Positions 6,637 to 14,689 of a stretch of 64,000 bases of DNA are shown piece by piece. This DNA comes from a bacterium (GTDB lineage Bacteria; Krumholzibacteriota; Krumholzibacteriia; JACNKJ01), in assembly GCA_024231955.1 (NCBI GenBank), contig JAAEPZ010000247.1, forward strand, positions 60,537 to 124,536, read 5' to 3'. Within the stretch, counting starts at the first letter, position 1, and each line of letters begins with the position of its first letter. Below the pieces are notes generated by a model. The model searched no databases. It saw nothing but the letters and a program-made list of their open reading frames with translations, and had not been told where the DNA came from. The translations under genes were made by a program, and so were the position numbers.

Positions 6637-6929
6637 CCGACAGAGACTGGTGTGCCTATACCGCCGGCGCTTCGGTGGTCGTTCAGAATCACCTCGATGG
6701 CCAGATATCCTGGAAACAGGCAGTGGAGAACCTGAACGAGCTGGACAAGATGTTCAACCGTCAAGGAGTCGGCAGAGTGCGCTTCATCGGCAACCGTGAG
6801 CATGACCGGCGGTCAGCCCAAGCTGAGCTGGATTACCGACGTAAGCGGGATGTTGAGATGCTTGGGTGCAGGCGATGCAATCAATCCGAAGCTGTGGCGG
6901 ATCAGCTCGAGTTGAGCGGTGCGAGATGA
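6633..6929 (+). CDS. Hypothetical early phage protein
   Basis: A 98-residue protein whose ATG overlaps the stop of the replication gene (ATGA), so it is translationally coupled. It is rich in charged residues; a CxxC (GCRRCNQ) near residue 78 might bind metal with other ligands. No family is recognised. Its position after the initiator recalls gene P or a helicase loader, but it is too short for that. Confidence 0.55.
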   Translation: MTDRDWCAYTAGASVVVQNHLDGQISWKQAVENLNELDKMFNRQGVGRVRFIGNREHDRRSAQAELDYRRKRDVEMLGCRRCNQSEAVADQLELSGAR

Positions 6930-6976
6930 TGGATGGAATACCTCCCAACCAAAAACAACGAGAAGGAGATTCCGAG

Positions 6977-7369
6977 ATGAAGAAGTGGGAGAACTTCAGC
7001 GATGCCGAACTGACTTGCCATTGTGGGTGCGGCCGGATGCTGATGGATGAGGAGTTCATGGAAGAGGTTGTGCGGATTCGTCGAGCGCTGGACATCCCGT
7101 TACCGGTGACATCAGCGTTTCGCTGTCCCGTGCACAACTACCGAGTGAGCCCTGGCACAAAGCAGGACGGCCCTCACACAACGGGCAAGGCGATCGACAT
7201 CCGGATTCACGGCAAAGAGGCGCTGGCTCTGGTTCGTCTGGCCGCACTGAGTCCGGTGATCAGGGGGATCGGCATCAATCAGCGTGGTCCGGTCGCTCAG
7301 CGATTCATCCACATCGATTCGCTGACATCGGAAGAGCGGAGCCAGCGCCCGAATATCTGGAGTTACTGA
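6977..7369 (+). CDS. M15-family D-Ala-D-Ala peptidase, endolysin-like
   Basis: A 130-residue protein; ATG 6977 was chosen because GAAGGAGAT lies upstream and the domain starts at once (NFSDAELTCHCGCG). It shows the M15 zinc site: the first His and the Asp in GPHTTGKAIDIRIHG and the second His in QRFIHIDSL. The ligand-binding Arg/Phe region is TSAFRCPVHNYRV. It should cut peptide cross-bridges of peptidoglycan. It is the only obvious cell-wall lytic enzyme in the prophage and sits in the early region, far from the holin-like gene at 34322. It has no signal peptide, so release needs a holin. Confidence 0.85.
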   Translation: MKKWENFSDAELTCHCGCGRMLMDEEFMEEVVRIRRALDIPLPVTSAFRCPVHNYRVSPGTKQDGPHTTGKAIDIRIHGKEALALVRLAALSPVIRGIGINQRGPVAQRFIHIDSLTSEERSQRPNIWSY

Positions 7370-7371
7370 GT

Positions 7372-7596
7372 ATGGCGGGAGTGGTGAGAGAGAAGCTGTA
7401 CCTCACGCCGCTGCAGCTCGGTGCGCGGTGGCAGTTGTCGACGCGGACGCTGAGCAATTGGCGGTGCCAGGGGCACGGCCCCGCGTTCTTCAAGGTGGGT
7501 GGGGCGATCCGCTATCCGCTGAGCGCAGTAGTGGAATACGAGAAACGGTTCCGGGGAGGCGGCTTCCGGGAACAAGCAGAGGAGACGGTCCAGTGA
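7372..7596 (+). CDS. HTH_17-type DNA-binding protein
   Basis: A 74-residue protein beginning 2 bases after the peptidase stop. LTPLQLGARWQLSTRTLSNW forms the helix-turn-helix, and GPAFFKVGGAIRYPLSAVVE is the typical wing of excisionase-like (AlpA/HTH_17) proteins. It is a third such small regulator in this early region. A role in excision or late regulation is possible but not shown. Confidence 0.68.
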   Translation: MAGVVREKLYLTPLQLGARWQLSTRTLSNWRCQGHGPAFFKVGGAIRYPLSAVVEYEKRFRGGGFREQAEETVQ

Positions 7597-7844
7597 TCAA
7601 GATCGAGATCGAGGTCGATATCGAGCGATGCACTCACCCGGCCATGCGCCGGCTTCAGGCCTTCCTGATCCTGGCCGTGTTCGCGATCAAAGCGCTGATG
7701 GGAAGCGCGCAACCGAAGGAGGAGAGAGGTGATTCTCGATCATGTGATTCCCAAGGTCGAACTGGAGTCGGAGCGGGGCGGCCCATTCCGTGCGGCGGCA
7801 AGGAAAGGGCTGTTGGCGTTCATCATGGGCAAGGAACTGGATGA
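7593..7844 (+). CDS. Possible small protein, frame overlaps the next gene
   Basis: From GTG 7593 the frame gives an acidic start (IKIEIEVDIERC) and one hydrophobic helix (LQAFLILAVFAIKALMG). It looks coding to about 7728, then overlaps the better-supported gene at 7729 for 116 bases. It may be a genuine short membrane protein with a non-functional tail, or the true gene may end at a sequence change. Confidence 0.28.
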   Translation: MIKIEIEVDIERCTHPAMRRLQAFLILAVFAIKALMGSAQPKEERGDSRSCDSQGRTGVGAGRPIPCGGKERAVGVHHGQGTG

Positions 7845-7950
7845 CAATCCCTATGCTGGATGGCACCCGGTCACTCTGGCCTTCAACGATTCCTGGAGGT
7901 TTGGGTGGCATTTCGGCAGAAAACATAACATGTCGCTCAACGAGATCTAA
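7729..7950 (+). CDS. Small phage protein with RMF-like motif
   Basis: A 73-residue protein starting at GTG 7729 behind a strong AAGGAGGAGAG. The C-terminal half (MGKELDDNPYAGWHP, then SWRFGWHFGRKH) has the pattern NPY...SWR.GW..G seen in ribosome-modulation-factor-like small phage proteins. Binding to ribosomes or nucleic acid would follow from that family, but the match is short. It sits in a run of small early genes with excellent ribosome sites. Confidence 0.58.
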   Translation: MILDHVIPKVELESERGGPFRAAARKGLLAFIMGKELDDNPYAGWHPVTLAFNDSWRFGWHFGRKHNMSLNEI

Positions 7951-7965
7951 CTTGAGGAGGAGATC

Positions 7966-8151
7966 ATGCAGAACGTGCGAGACGTAGAGGTCTTCGTTGT
8001 CGAGCTCGAGGACGAAGAATTGGAGAAGCTGAACTGCGAGCCGGGGCAGATCTTCCACTTGTCCCCCGAAGAAGCCCAGCGTCGCGGTACGGCGCTGTTC
8101 GACGAACTCCTGCCGAACGTTGGCGAACAGGCCGATGCTCACGCGGATTGA
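7966..8151 (+). CDS. Small acidic early phage protein
   Basis: A 61-residue protein starting at ATG 7966 after GAGGAGGAGATC. It is very acidic (VFVVELEDEELEKLN), with no Cys cluster, signal or membrane segment. Such acidic small phage proteins sometimes inhibit host DNA-binding enzymes, but nothing here proves it. Confidence 0.5.
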   Translation: MQNVRDVEVFVVELEDEELEKLNCEPGQIFHLSPEEAQRRGTALFDELLPNVGEQADAHAD

Positions 8152-8161
8152 GGAGGCGATC

Positions 8162-8629
8162 ATGAGTCGCTATGCGGAGAATACGACAGTCTCAATCGAG
8201 AAGAGCAAGGGCGAGATCGAGCAGACTCTCCGGAGGTACGGTGCCGATCAATTCATGAGTGGGTGGGACCAGGAGCAGGCGATGATCGGGTTCGTGATGG
8301 AGGGACGGCATGTCCGGTTCATACTGCCGATGCCTTCACGGTCGGATTTTGAGCAAACCGACACCGGTAGAGAGCGGAACCCGTCGGCCATCGATAAACA
8401 CTGGGAGCAGGCGCAGAGATCCTCCTGGCGTGCGTTGAACCTGGTCATCAAGGCAAAGCTGGAGAGCGTCGACGCGGGGATCTTCACCTTCGAGCAGGAG
8501 TTTCTCCCGCACATCCTACTTCCCAACGGTCAGACGGTCGGCGACTTCATGACGCCACAGATCGAGTCGGCCTACTCCATCGGCCAGATGCCTGCGCTAT
8601 TACCCGCAGAGCATGGGGGTGGGGAGTGA
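8162..8629 (+). CDS. Conserved-looking phage hypothetical protein, 155 residues
   Basis: The ATG at 8162 has GAGGAGGCG upstream. The N-terminal part (TTVSIEKSKGEIEQTLRRYG, then GFVMEGRHVRFILPMP) has a pattern I associate with a widespread phage and plasmid protein of unknown function. The second half is helical and rich in Trp and Gln (WEQAQRSSWRALNLVIKAKL). Its stop overlaps the start of the methyltransferase gene, indicating coupling; a recombination or single-strand-annealing role is not supported. Confidence 0.6.
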   Translation: MSRYAENTTVSIEKSKGEIEQTLRRYGADQFMSGWDQEQAMIGFVMEGRHVRFILPMPSRSDFEQTDTGRERNPSAIDKHWEQAQRSSWRALNLVIKAKLESVDAGIFTFEQEFLPHILLPNGQTVGDFMTPQIESAYSIGQMPALLPAEHGGGE

Positions 8630-9372
8630 AGGCCGAGTATCTGGCTCAGTTTCAACAACACGAGGAGGGGGAAGTAAGACACCTGACGATGAACGATGTA
8701 AATCAAACACATACATGGGATGGGAGGATCGTGAGTTTACCGAAGCCTTACTACGACGAAGATGGGATCACTATTTATCACGCCGATTCTTGGGACATTG
8801 TTCCCCAGCTTGAAATGGTCGATATCGTTATGATGGACCCGCCCTATGGCATGAAGTGGAAGTCGGCCCACCTGGGACCGATCCATGGTGATGATGCCTT
8901 TGATACACCAATGTTGACGCTGCTCATGAGAAAAGCACGGGCAGCAGTATACACATTCTGTCGGTGGGACAACCTCAAGGAGATGCCCCAACCGAAGAGC
9001 GTAATTGCTTGGGCAAAGAACAACTGGACGGCAGGCGATCTGAAGCACGCCTACGGCCGCCAGTGGGAGGCCTGCGTCTTCTACCCGCAGCAGGAGCACG
9101 AGTGGGCTGGCAAGAGACCACACGATGTGGAGTCGTGGCCGATCATCCCAGCGACAAGAAGGCTTCACCCGACCGAGAAACCCCTCGGCCTGATTGAGAA
9201 ACTCCTCTCCGATAGCTGTGGCGATCTGATCCTCGACCCCTATATGGGAAGCGGAACGACACTCGTTGCAGCCAGGCGGCTGGGGCGTCGAGTGATCGGA
9301 ATCGAGATAGAGGAAAGGTACTGCGAGACCGCTGTCGAGCGGCTCGTGAAGGAAGCAACTATCCAACTGTGA
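8626..9372 (+). CDS. DNA adenine/cytosine-N4 methyltransferase (beta class)
   Basis: A 248-residue protein starting with GTG 8626 in overlap with the previous gene; ATG 8689 is an alternative start. The catalytic motif DPPYGM is at about residue 72, and the S-adenosylmethionine motif LDPYMGSGTTLVAARRLGRR is near residues 205-224. This is the beta-class order, with the target-recognition segment between. The typical P-x-E-K-P box appears as HPTEKPLGLIEKLL. It methylates DNA, probably the phage's own, as protection or a regulatory mark. No restriction partner is next to it. Confidence 0.88.
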   Translation: MKAEYLAQFQQHEEGEVRHLTMNDVNQTHTWDGRIVSLPKPYYDEDGITIYHADSWDIVPQLEMVDIVMMDPPYGMKWKSAHLGPIHGDDAFDTPMLTLLMRKARAAVYTFCRWDNLKEMPQPKSVIAWAKNNWTAGDLKHAYGRQWEACVFYPQQEHEWAGKRPHDVESWPIIPATRRLHPTEKPLGLIEKLLSDSCGDLILDPYMGSGTTLVAARRLGRRVIGIEIEERYCETAVERLVKEATIQL

Positions 9373-9792
9373 ATGGAGGACATGAGCAAACGTAACAGAA
9401 CAGGGAGAGAGAACATGGGTTTTTACCCTCCAGCACCCTCTAAGCCCTCGGAATCGGACGGAGCGCGGCTCAGCAATTTAATCGAGGATTCGGACCGAAA
9501 TGCGGCTCATCCGATCTGTGAGAACTGCGTGTACTGGGGCATCGAGCATGAGTTGTTCGAGCTATGTTATCGAGAGCCCAAAGCGATCGAGCGTGCCGGT
9601 GTTAGTCCAGCATGTCGGCACCTGCGTCGCTCCGATCCAGGAAATATGGTTCGAGCCGTGATCCAGGGATTGAACGATGAAGCTGGTGGTCGGATGGAAA
9701 GCTACACAACCGATTGCATTCTTTGTGCGGCCGATACTCTGAAGGAGGTCTTTTTCCCAGAAGAGGACCCTGAAGAGAAGGGAGAATCATGA
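9373..9792 (+). CDS. Cys-rich small phage protein
   Basis: A 139-residue protein immediately after the methyltransferase. Residues about 50-85 contain ICENCVYWG, ELCYREP and SPACRHL, a spacing that could bind one zinc ion; a later CILCA adds a second Cys pair. The C-terminus is acidic. Similar short CxxC...C...C proteins occur in many phage early regions without known function. ATG 9382 is an alternative start, but its Shine-Dalgarno would be too close. Confidence 0.52.
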   Translation: MEDMSKRNRTGRENMGFYPPAPSKPSESDGARLSNLIEDSDRNAAHPICENCVYWGIEHELFELCYREPKAIERAGVSPACRHLRRSDPGNMVRAVIQGLNDEAGGRMESYTTDCILCAADTLKEVFFPEEDPEEKGES

Positions 9793-9911
9793 TGCTCATC
9801 AGGAAATTCACCGGACTCGTTGCGTATCGTCACGCTTTGGTGGGAAATCACTCTGAGTCCTCAAATAGAATCACGCTTTTTAGGCTAAACGTGACTATAC
9901 GGGTGGGCTGA
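9789..9911 (+). CDS. Possible 40-residue coupled peptide
   Basis: ATGATG begins in the stop codon of the preceding gene and the frame runs to TGA at 9911, one base before the recombinase GTG. Gene-like overlap at both ends is the only support. The product is basic with no recognised motif, and the DNA may equally be spacer. Confidence 0.28.
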   Translation: MMLIRKFTGLVAYRHALVGNHSESSNRITLFRLNVTIRVG

Positions 9912-9912
9912 A

Positions 9913-10548
9913 GTGGCAATAAACGGCGAAAACAACCGTGGAAAGACCTTTCCGCCCGAGGTGCTGACACTTGAAGAAGTAATTGCGCTGTTGGATGCGT
10001 GTTCTTCGACGAGCTCGACAGGGATCCGGAATCGAGCCCTAATCGCTGTCTACTGGAGAGCAGGGTTGAGGTGCACCGAAGCGTTGAAGCTCTATGAGAA
10101 GGATCTGAACCTGGCTGAGAACTCGATGCGAGTGCTCAAGGGCAAGGGGAAGAAGTTCAGGACTGTTGGGATCGATGAGACGGCGGTGAAGCTGATCCAG
10201 ATATGGATCGAGCGCCGTATGGTTTTGAAATTCACCTGGAGGAATCCTTTCTTCTGCACTGTGAAAGGTGAGAAGGGCAAGCCCATAGATCCAAGCTATG
10301 TTCGACATCTGATGCCTCGTCTGGCGGCTCTGGCTGGTATATCGAAGCGTGTTCATGCTCATGGCCTGCGACATACCATGACGGGTGAGCTAGTTATGGA
10401 GGGCTCGGACATTGCCCTCATTCGCGATCAGCTTGGACACTCCAACATTGCTATTACAGACAAGTATATCCGAAAAATTGCTCCACTTCGCCTAGTGGAG
10501 GAGATGCGAGAGCGATCCTGGCGTGAAATCCCGAAAGGACTCGAATGA
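9913..10548 (+). CDS. Tyrosine recombinase, catalytic domain only
   Basis: A 211-residue protein starting at GTG 9913. All active-site positions are visible: Arg in WRAGLRCTEALKL, Lys in LKGKGKKFRTVG, the H-x-x-R box in HAHGLRHTMTGELV, and His plus the Tyr nucleophile in LGHSNIAITDKYIR. The N-terminal SAM-like core-binding domain of XerC and integrases is almost absent: only 16 residues precede the first helix of the catalytic fold. It differs clearly from the left-edge integrase. It may resolve multimers, assist excision or act on cargo DNA; the function is inferred. Confidence 0.8.
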   Translation: MAINGENNRGKTFPPEVLTLEEVIALLDACSSTSSTGIRNRALIAVYWRAGLRCTEALKLYEKDLNLAENSMRVLKGKGKKFRTVGIDETAVKLIQIWIERRMVLKFTWRNPFFCTVKGEKGKPIDPSYVRHLMPRLAALAGISKRVHAHGLRHTMTGELVMEGSDIALIRDQLGHSNIAITDKYIRKIAPLRLVEEMRERSWREIPKGLE

Positions 10549-10762
10549 TCCAAAATGAATCAGCCTGTTCTGATCGCGTAAAACTGATTTGTGGAGAATT
10601 AGTTCTACTGCATTCGATTCTTGATTGTGAGCAGGAGATAGTCCTGATACTATGTTATTAAAGGTAACCGTTCGCGTAATAAGGCTTTCACCTTTTTCAT
10701 TGAGCTAGAGTCGTATCGATTAGATTCACACACACTCCCTACATCTCTATTGTGAGGAAGCA

Positions 10763-13000
10763 ATGATTCGATCCATACAGAGAGTAAAATCATTTGGAGT
10801 CTTTCGTGATTTCCGCTGGCAGGGGTCTATTCCAGAATTTAAGAAATACAACTTGATTTACGGTTGGAATTACTCCGGCAAGACTACTTTGGCAAGAATG
10901 TTCCGGAGCTTTGAACTTAAAAAAAGGCATGAGGACTTCCCTGATTCAGAAGTACAACTGAAATCTAATGACGGGTCTATTCACGATCTATCAGCTCCAG
11001 ATACAGCACCTTTGTTCCGTGTGTTCAACAGTGATTTTGTCCGCAATAACCTCAGCTTTGATGATGGAAGTGCGGAGGCAATTCTAGTGCTTGGTGCCAT
11101 TGATATTGCCAAGCAATCAGATCTAGATAAAAAGAGAGAAGAACGCAAAGCGATTATCCTCCTCAAGGATACCAATGAAAAAAAGTGGAAGCAGATCGAT
11201 GCGGCTCTAGCCAAAGCAATGTCTCAAAATGCACGTGATAATATCAAAAACCCACTATCAATCCCTAGTTATGATAAGACCCGATTTGAACCTAAAGTGA
11301 TAGAGCGTAAGAGTGACTATGAAGAATACTTACTAAGTGATGATGAATTGAGATCCTGTCTTGCGCTGTATAGCTCGCAGGAAAAGAAATCACCTGTTCA
11401 AGATATTCCAATATCAATAACTTCATTGTCAGAACTTAGAGGAAAAACCATAGCATTGCTTAAAAGGGTCGTTATTGGAAGTAAACCACTTGAGCGCTTA
11501 AAGGCCAATCCAGCTGTGGAATCCTGGGTGGATGAAGGGCGCTTACTTCATGAGAACAAGAATACTTGCCAATACTGCGACCAAAGATTACCTGCCAACT
11601 TGTTGAATGATCTGTCGGGACATTTTTCTGTAGATTATGAAGAATTGATGGCAGAACTGAAGGTACATATTTTAGAGATTACTTCAGCGATGGAGGAGAA
11701 CTATACATGTGACCATCAAGCGAATTATTACAAAGAGTACAGGGATCTATTCAACAAAGAAAAGTTGAAGATAGAAGACAATATCGTAAGAAGGGGGGAG
11801 TCACTCAAAATACTTCAGAATGCACTGGTCGAGAAACAAACCCAAGCCTTTAAAAGCATAGAGTGTCCCAAAGTGGATGACCCTACAATAGAAATCATGG
11901 AAAGTTTTAAATCAATTTACAAGGTCAATGCTGAGCATAATGCTAGGACCTTAGGATTTGAAGAAAAGCGCGATGAGGCTTTTGTCACACTTGAGAATCA
12001 CTATGCAGCAGCTTTGGCAAAGGACTATCAATTCAGCGAGCAAATTGACGTGATGGCAGGTCTGAAAACTCTTATATCTAAGCAGAAAGAATCACTTGAG
12101 AAGCTGGATAGTGCTATTCGTGTGTTAGAGGGGGAGCTGTCTCAAGCATCATTAGGAGCTGAACAGATTAACGAGTATCTTTTCGCTTACTTTGGGAAGA
12201 ATAACTTGCAAGTAGTTGTGTCACCTATTGATCGTTTTCAGATAGTTAGAGGATCTGCAGTTGCAAGAAATCTAAGCGAGGGAGAGAAGACGGCGATCGC
12301 ATTTGCTCATTTCATTACAAGTGTCAAAGATGGACGACAACCTCTCGATGACACTTGTATTGTTATCGATGACCCAATATCAAGTCTTGATGCTAGCCAT
12401 CTCTTCAATACATATGCGCTTATAAAAACACAGCTATCTGGGTGTCATCAACTATTCATCCTGACTCATAGCTTCGAATTCTACAACCTCATCCGAGAGT
12501 GGGTATCGGATGTCGAAAAAGACAAAATAAAAAAACCTCAGGCGAATTGGAAAAAGTGGAGCATTCTACATGTTGTATGCAAAGATAATAGAGAATCAAT
12601 ATTAGAGGTAATACCGAAAGAACTTCTCCAATTTAAGTCAGAATATCACTATCTATTCTCGCTTCTATATAAATTCAACAATAGTGGTGTTGGCGAATTT
12701 GATCGTTTACTAACTCTTCCAAATGTGTTACGTCGCTTCATGGAAGCATTTGGTGGAATTATGATCCCATTGTCAAAAGGATTGAAAGTCAAGCTTGTTC
12801 GCATATTACCGGATGAAATAGTGCGAGAACGAGTGTGGAAGTTCATCAACCATTATTCCCATCAAAGGACTATCACTCGGTCACTTACTATTCCAGACAC
12901 GAGTGAATGCTGTGCGGTTGTTGCAGCATGCCTAAAGGCTGTAAATGAATGGAATAATGACTACTACAAGGATTTATTATCTGAAGTTGATGACGCATGA
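10763..13000 (+). CDS. RloC-like zinc-hook ABC ATPase / putative anticodon nuclease
   Basis: A 745-residue protein of the AAA_13 (PrrC/RloC-type) family. Walker A is GWNYSGKTTLARM near residue 34, the signature NLSEGEKTAIAFA is near 505, Walker B is TCIVIDDPISSLDAS, and the switch His is in LTHSFEF. In the coiled-coil centre CQYCDQRLP supplies a zinc-hook CxxC, the hallmark of RloC. The C-terminal part has NVLRRFMEAFGG (R-x3-E) and, 36 residues on, NHYSHQ, compatible with the Arg-Glu-His set of PrrC/RloC nucleases. Such enzymes cut tRNA anticodons after phage-induced DNA damage. It is AT-rich relative to its neighbours, so it is cargo. Confidence 0.78.
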   Translation: MIRSIQRVKSFGVFRDFRWQGSIPEFKKYNLIYGWNYSGKTTLARMFRSFELKKRHEDFPDSEVQLKSNDGSIHDLSAPDTAPLFRVFNSDFVRNNLSFDDGSAEAILVLGAIDIAKQSDLDKKREERKAIILLKDTNEKKWKQIDAALAKAMSQNARDNIKNPLSIPSYDKTRFEPKVIERKSDYEEYLLSDDELRSCLALYSSQEKKSPVQDIPISITSLSELRGKTIALLKRVVIGSKPLERLKANPAVESWVDEGRLLHENKNTCQYCDQRLPANLLNDLSGHFSVDYEELMAELKVHILEITSAMEENYTCDHQANYYKEYRDLFNKEKLKIEDNIVRRGESLKILQNALVEKQTQAFKSIECPKVDDPTIEIMESFKSIYKVNAEHNARTLGFEEKRDEAFVTLENHYAAALAKDYQFSEQIDVMAGLKTLISKQKESLEKLDSAIRVLEGELSQASLGAEQINEYLFAYFGKNNLQVVVSPIDRFQIVRGSAVARNLSEGEKTAIAFAHFITSVKDGRQPLDDTCIVIDDPISSLDASHLFNTYALIKTQLSGCHQLFILTHSFEFYNLIREWVSDVEKDKIKKPQANWKKWSILHVVCKDNRESILEVIPKELLQFKSEYHYLFSLLYKFNNSGVGEFDRLLTLPNVLRRFMEAFGGIMIPLSKGLKVKLVRILPDEIVRERVWKFINHYSHQRTITRSLTIPDTSECCAVVAACLKAVNEWNNDYYKDLLSEVDDA

Positions 13001-13030
13001 GTTACATTGACAAATATAAGGAGGGTCATA

Positions 13031-13963
13031 GTGGGGAATACTCCAAAACGCCTATATAAATATATAAATATGACTGCCGCGAAGACAGTTCTATCTACTG
13101 AGCGAATTCGCATGACCTCTCCGAGGAACTTCAATGATCCTTTTGATTGTGCTCTAGATGTAGTTATTGACCTTAGTGATAGTGACATTGAACAAGGGAT
13201 ACGTGAACTAATAGCTGAGCTACTGGCAGCAGGTAAGAAGCCCGTGTTCAATGATATTGCCAAGCGCCAATCTCGGCACTACGAGTTACTTGAAGCAAAT
13301 GTGCAGTCCAAGTGGGATAGTGTTCAGAGATTCGAGCGGAGTGTAGAATCATGTACAAACGATATCATGCAAAATGGATTTGACTGGACATATGGATTCC
13401 GAAAAAAATTGGATTATATCAGGACCCTTTGGAAGGAAATCCAAGAAGACATTCTTGTGTTCTGTCTATCAGAGGTACATGACAATCTTACTATGTGGGC
13501 CCACTATGCAGACAATTATGCAGGTGTTGTTATTGAGTTCTCTGTTGTAGAGAATCAGACAGGGCTATTTGACAATGCTATTAAGGTTGAATATGTAGAA
13601 GAGATCCCTCTCTATTGCACGAAAAGACAAGCCGCTGAAATTATATGTGGCTTTGCTGATCCTACTCCCATATTGCAAAAGGGATTGGATCGTTTATCGA
13701 AGTCTAAAGGGAGGCAATGGGCCAATGAACAAGAGTGGAGAGTACTAAGAAGTGGAAAGATGGGAGATCAGGGAGTAGCGTATGCATATCATAGTATTTG
13801 TCGTGAGTCTGTTACGACTGTCTATTTCGGCCATAAAGCCAACCACATTGAAATCTTGGAAATATGTGAAATACTAAAGAAACGATATCCCAATGCTAGA
13901 TGCTATATGCTGTCGCCCAGTGAGAATGCGTTCAAACTTGAGCATGAAGAGATTGAACTTTAA
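13031..13963 (+). CDS. DUF2971-family protein, partner of the RloC-like ATPase
   Basis: GTG 13031 was chosen because AAGGAGGG ends 6 bases before it; a TTG at 13007 lies in frame upstream. The 310 residues show DUF2971 hallmarks: KRLYKYINMTAAKTVLSTER at the start, then MTSPRNFNDPFDC, MWAHYADNYAGVVIEF, EQEWRVL and VYFGHKAN. The biochemical activity of this family is not established to my knowledge. It is about 30 bases after the ATPase gene, has the same AT-rich composition and has no promoter space of its own, so the two form one cargo operon. Confidence 0.78.
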   Translation: MGNTPKRLYKYINMTAAKTVLSTERIRMTSPRNFNDPFDCALDVVIDLSDSDIEQGIRELIAELLAAGKKPVFNDIAKRQSRHYELLEANVQSKWDSVQRFERSVESCTNDIMQNGFDWTYGFRKKLDYIRTLWKEIQEDILVFCLSEVHDNLTMWAHYADNYAGVVIEFSVVENQTGLFDNAIKVEYVEEIPLYCTKRQAAEIICGFADPTPILQKGLDRLSKSKGRQWANEQEWRVLRSGKMGDQGVAYAYHSICRESVTTVYFGHKANHIEILEICEILKKRYPNARCYMLSPSENAFKLEHEEIEL

Positions 13964-13970
13964 TAATCAT

Positions 13971-14031
13971 GCGGGTCCTTCCCGAAGAGCCCCTTGCGGG
14001 GGAACGCGAACGGCGAGATTTGCATAGCGGC
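13971..14031 (+). other. Candidate cos packaging site
   Basis: GCGGGTCCTT (13971-13980) matches the lambda cosQ core as I recall it (GCGGGTCCTTTCC). TTGCGGGGGAACG and CGGCGAGATTTGC follow at distances close to those of lambda cosN. It lies just upstream of the small terminase gene, exactly where lambda-type cos sites are found. The nick positions cannot be fixed by reading. Confidence 0.62.
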
Positions 14032-14107
14032 AGGGCCTGCATAGTGTACCACCACAACGAGTTATGAGAGGGCGAAAACATGACCGACTATCATAGGAGA
14101 GGCTGAG

Positions 14108-14689
14108 ATGGCGATGCAGGCCCAGCATTGGACAATCTCCGCTCTGTCGGTCGAACTCAAGATGGACCGCCGGACACTCGCCCGTAGACTCGAATCAGTC
14201 AAACCGGTGTCGATGAAAGGTCGCGCCCACCTCTACCTCATGACGGACGTCTTCGAAGTACTCCTCCCGAAAGAACAGACGTCTGATGAAGTCCTTGACC
14301 TCGACAAAGAGTCCGCCCGCCTGAGGAAGGCCCAGGCTGATCGAGCCGAAATCGACCTCGCCGAAAAACGGCGAGAGCTGATCCCTGCGGAGGAGGCCGG
14401 CTCGGCCTGGTCCGCATTGATCGGCAATGCAAGATCGCAACTACTGACCCTCCCGGAACGTGTTGCTCGAGGTAACCGCGCGGTTCGCAAGCGAGCCAAG
14501 ACGGAGACCCGAGCCCTTCTGGAGGAGCTCAGCAAGTATGAAGTACAGTCAGACGACCATCGACCTGATCCGCCGCGTGTCAAAAATCTGGGCGCCGCCG
14601 CCGGAGCTGACGGTAAGCGAGTGGGCCGAAGCGGAAAGGTATCTGTCCCCCGAGGCAAATCCCGAGCCCGGAAAGTGGCGAAACGATAG
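14108..14689 (+). CDS. Terminase small subunit (Nu1-like)
   Basis: A 193-residue protein. The N-terminal winged helix (WTISALSVELKMDRRTLARR) is the DNA-binding domain of Nu1-type small terminases. The central helix (RKAQADRAEIDLAEKRRELI) and the segment with the LLTLPERVAR motif are typical of the family. It should recognise cosB and recruit the large subunit. The last 50 codons overlap the start of the large-subunit gene by 152 bases, and that tail is basic and low complexity, so the functional protein may end near residue 145. Confidence 0.82.
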   Translation: MAMQAQHWTISALSVELKMDRRTLARRLESVKPVSMKGRAHLYLMTDVFEVLLPKEQTSDEVLDLDKESARLRKAQADRAEIDLAEKRRELIPAEEAGSAWSALIGNARSQLLTLPERVARGNRAVRKRAKTETRALLEELSKYEVQSDDHRPDPPRVKNLGAAAGADGKRVGRSGKVSVPRGKSRARKVAKR

